Part shown: piece by piece, positions 62,194 through 64,000 of the stretch
Numbering within the stretch: the stretch's first letter is position 1
Layout of the letters: each line of letters starts with the position of its first letter
Source: Glutamicibacter sp. B1
GTDB taxonomy: Bacteria; Actinomycetota; Actinomycetes; Actinomycetales; Micrococcaceae
DNA length: 64,000 nucleotides
Reading direction: 5' to 3'
Assembly (NCBI RefSeq): GCF_039602135.1
Contig: NZ_CP125942.1
Location: 1-64,000 of the forward strand
Notes under the pieces: model-generated
The model's database searches: none
What the model saw: the letters and a program-made list of their open reading frames with translations, nothing else
Told to the model about the DNA's origin: nothing
Translations under genes and position numbers: made by a program

Positions 62194-64000
62194 ATGGCAC
62201 TGCTTACGCCACAAAGGGAACGTTCCACACCAGCTACAGAAGAAAAAAATTCACTGGGCTACCGGACGAAGATCATCCTGCGTCACCCAGCCACGCTACT
62301 CGGTGTGCTCTTGTTGTTGGTCTTTGGCTACCTCATCGTCGCCCCGGTCATTTCCCTTCTGCTCGGCGCAGTCCAAGTGGGATTTGGGGACGAAGCAAAA
62401 GCAGGAGCAGGAGCCGGATCGCTCACCGGGTACTACCTTGATCGTGTCTTTTCTTCCCCGGTTTCGGACATCATCTTCTACACCCCACTGCTGAACACCC
62501 TCTGGATCTCACTGTGCTCCATGGTGATTGCTTTGGCCTTGGGTGTACCGGTGGCCTGGCTTCTGGTTCGCACCGACCTGCCAGCACGACGCTGGTTCTC
62601 CAGCGCGCTGATCGTTCCATATATGCTGCCAGCCTGGACCTTCGCCCTGGCCTGGACCACCATCTTCCGCAACCGCAGCAACGCTGGACAGCAAGGCTGG
62701 ATGGAAACTCTGGGCTGGGAGCCACCAAACTGGTTGGCCTACGGTCCGGTGCCAATTATCGTGATCTTCTCCCTGCACTTCACCCCCTTTGTGATCCTCT
62801 TGGTCACCAATGCATTGAAAAACCTGCCGGGGCAACTTGATGAGGCCGCCCGCATCTGCGGCGCGAGTGCCCAACAACGCTGGTGGCGCATCACCCTGCC
62901 ACTGCTACGCCCCGCGCTACTTTCGGCAGCGACCTTGATGTTTGCTAAGGCCATCGGCGAATTTGGTGTGGCCTATGTGCTGGGTCTGCCCTCAGGATTC
63001 CAGGTCCTGTCCACCACCCTGCACCAGAGCATCTCCACCCAGCAATCTGGAATCGCCGCGGTGATCGCAGCGGTCATGGTGGGCCTGGGAGGTATCTCGC
63101 TCCTGGTTGATCTACGGTTCTTGCGCGAAGCCAAACGCTTCACCACGCTGAACGGCAAGGCCACACTGACCAAAACCCAACCGCTGGCACGCTGGCGCAC
63201 CCCGGCCCTGATCATGGTCGGTGGGCTGTTCACCATCTCGGTTCTCATCCCGCTAAGCACCCTGGTACTTTCCACCATCATGCGCGTTCCCGGCGACTTT
63301 TCGCTGCAGAACTTCACCGCGGACTACTGGATCGGCCATGACCTTCCCACCGTAGGATTCAGCCAGGGCGTGCTGGTCTCGGCGGCCACCTGGCGCGCGA
63401 TGTGGAACACCCTGTGGATGGTGGGTCTGGCAGCGCTGTGCACCGGGGTGCTCGGATTGCTGGTGGGCTATGTGGTGGTACGTTCGCCACTGCGCCAACT
63501 GGGCACCGCACTGCGCGTGATCACCTTCATGCCCTACCTCGTGCCGGGCCTAGCCTTCGCGGTCGCCTATCTCTCCCTGTTCGCGGTACCACGTGGCCCG
63601 ATCCCGGCGCTGTACGGCACGGCAACCATCCTGATCCTGATCATGATCGCCGATGAAATGCCTTTCGCTTCACGGGCCGGGGTCAGCGCCATGATGCAGC
63701 TGGGACTGGAAAGCGAAGAGGCCGCACAAAGCCTCGGCGCAAAGTTCAGCTATCGCCTGCGCACAGTAGTCCTTCCCATGGTGCGTAGCTCGCTGGCTAG
63801 CGCTACGTTATTGCCTTTCGTTTCTGGAGTTCAGGGACTGAGCTTGGTCATCATCCTGGCAACGCCGGGCACCGAACTGATGACCACGCTGTCCATGACC
63901 CTCATTGATTTCGGTTATACCCACGCCGCCAACGCGGTCGTGGTCTTGATCTGCGCGATTGCCCTGCTAGGAACCTGGGCCACGCAGAAATTGTTCCGAA
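62194..64000 (+). CDS. FbpB-like ABC transporter permease (partial, runs off window)
   Basis: At least 602 residues are encoded before the window ends; the stop is missing. The protein has two fused permease halves, each with about six membrane helices and an EAA loop: DEAARICGASAQQRWWRITL near 213 and EEAAQSLGAKFSYRLRTVVL near 507. This double-permease form is that of Fe3+ importers (FbpB/AfuB); thiamine or phosphonate permeases are built alike. GCGGAGGAC precedes ATG 62194. A possible DtxR-type half-site CTAACCT is at 62125-62131 but incomplete. The binding protein and ATPase genes are probably beyond the window. Confidence 0.88.
   Translation, partial: MALLTPQRERSTPATEEKNSLGYRTKIILRHPATLLGVLLLLVFGYLIVAPVISLLLGAVQVGFGDEAKAGAGAGSLTGYYLDRVFSSPVSDIIFYTPLLNTLWISLCSMVIALALGVPVAWLLVRTDLPARRWFSSALIVPYMLPAWTFALAWTTIFRNRSNAGQQGWMETLGWEPPNWLAYGPVPIIVIFSLHFTPFVILLVTNALKNLPGQLDEAARICGASAQQRWWRITLPLLRPALLSAATLMFAKAIGEFGVAYVLGLPSGFQVLSTTLHQSISTQQSGIAAVIAAVMVGLGGISLLVDLRFLREAKRFTTLNGKATLTKTQPLARWRTPALIMVGGLFTISVLIPLSTLVLSTIMRVPGDFSLQNFTADYWIGHDLPTVGFSQGVLVSAATWRAMWNTLWMVGLAALCTGVLGLLVGYVVVRSPLRQLGTALRVITFMPYLVPGLAFAVAYLSLFAVPRGPIPALYGTATILILIMIADEMPFASRAGVSAMMQLGLESEEAAQSLGAKFSYRLRTVVLPMVRSSLASATLLPFVSGVQGLSLVIILATPGTELMTTLSMTLIDFGYTHAANAVVVLICAIALLGTWATQKLFR
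62216..62229. repeat. Second copy of the GGGAACGTTCCACA element
   Basis: Identical over 14 bases to 62060-62073, 156 bp away, within codons 8-12 of the permease gene. Paired identical palindromes around a start codon are compatible with a loop-forming repressor. Confidence 0.55.

Overview
The window begins on the GTG start codon of dnaA, so it looks like the first 64 kb of a closed chromosome numbered from dnaA. The gene order (dnaA-dnaN-recF-DUF721-gyrB-gyrA-DUF3566-tRNA-Ile/Ala, then ppiA-rhomboid, crgA-sortase E-pabA, and the pknB-pknA-pbpA-rodA-pstP-fha block) is that of Actinobacteria. Protein flavour, moderate GC, GTG/TTG starts and the DLW-39 small protein suggest a Micrococcaceae member such as Glutamicibacter or Arthrobacter; this taxon is an inference by eye, not a search result.

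Region 1 (1-11 kb): replication initiation and DNA topology genes, all on the plus strand, followed by tRNA-Ile(GAT) and two identical tRNA-Ala(TGC) genes around a 39-residue DLW-39 protein. The dnaA-dnaN gap holds two perfect DnaA boxes. Region 2 (11-20.8 kb): a GT4 mannosyltransferase-like gene, two transporters, cyclophilin, rhomboid, LysE/LysG, an SMR guanidinium exporter behind a guanidine-III riboswitch, CrgA, sortase E and PabA. The gene-free stretch 16.2-16.68 kb has six perfect DnaA boxes and a 30-bp direct repeat, and looks more origin-like than the dnaA-dnaN gap. Region 3 (20.8-30.1 kb): seven minus-strand genes, mostly with 4-bp overlaps, for Ser/Thr kinase signalling, septal or lateral peptidoglycan synthesis and FHA proteins.

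Region 4 (30.3-40 kb): tRNA-Leu(CAG), then housekeeping and accessory metabolic genes: DUF523, YdeI-like, a LacI regulator beside a nucleoside hydrolase, dienelactone hydrolase, UspA, an HTH-less LysR-type domain protein, and a tight operon of crotonase, alpha/beta hydrolase, PfkB kinase, Cof-type HAD and GDPD. Region 5 (39.8-57.7 kb): carbohydrate catabolism. A LacI-GPH symporter-enolase superfamily unit is followed by a scattered regulon: ABC permeases, a Gfo/Idh dehydrogenase and an SDR on the plus strand; a five-gene minus-strand operon (Gfo/Idh, DUF993 aldolase-like, TIM-barrel isomerase, Gfo/Idh-DUF6807 fusion, creatinase-fold protein); a LacI regulator; and the solute-binding lipoprotein. 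The three promoters share one near-palindromic operator (GGAAAGCGCATTCC type), which ties the pieces into a single uptake-and-degradation system for an unidentified sugar or glycoside. Region 6 (57.7-64 kb): a degenerate phosphotransferase-fold protein, a beta-phosphoglucomutase/GH65 phosphorylase fusion, and an FbpB-like iron-type ABC permease that runs off the window end.

I saw no insertion sequences, prophage, CRISPR array or rRNA genes. Family names come from recognised motifs; no database search, alignment or folding program was run.
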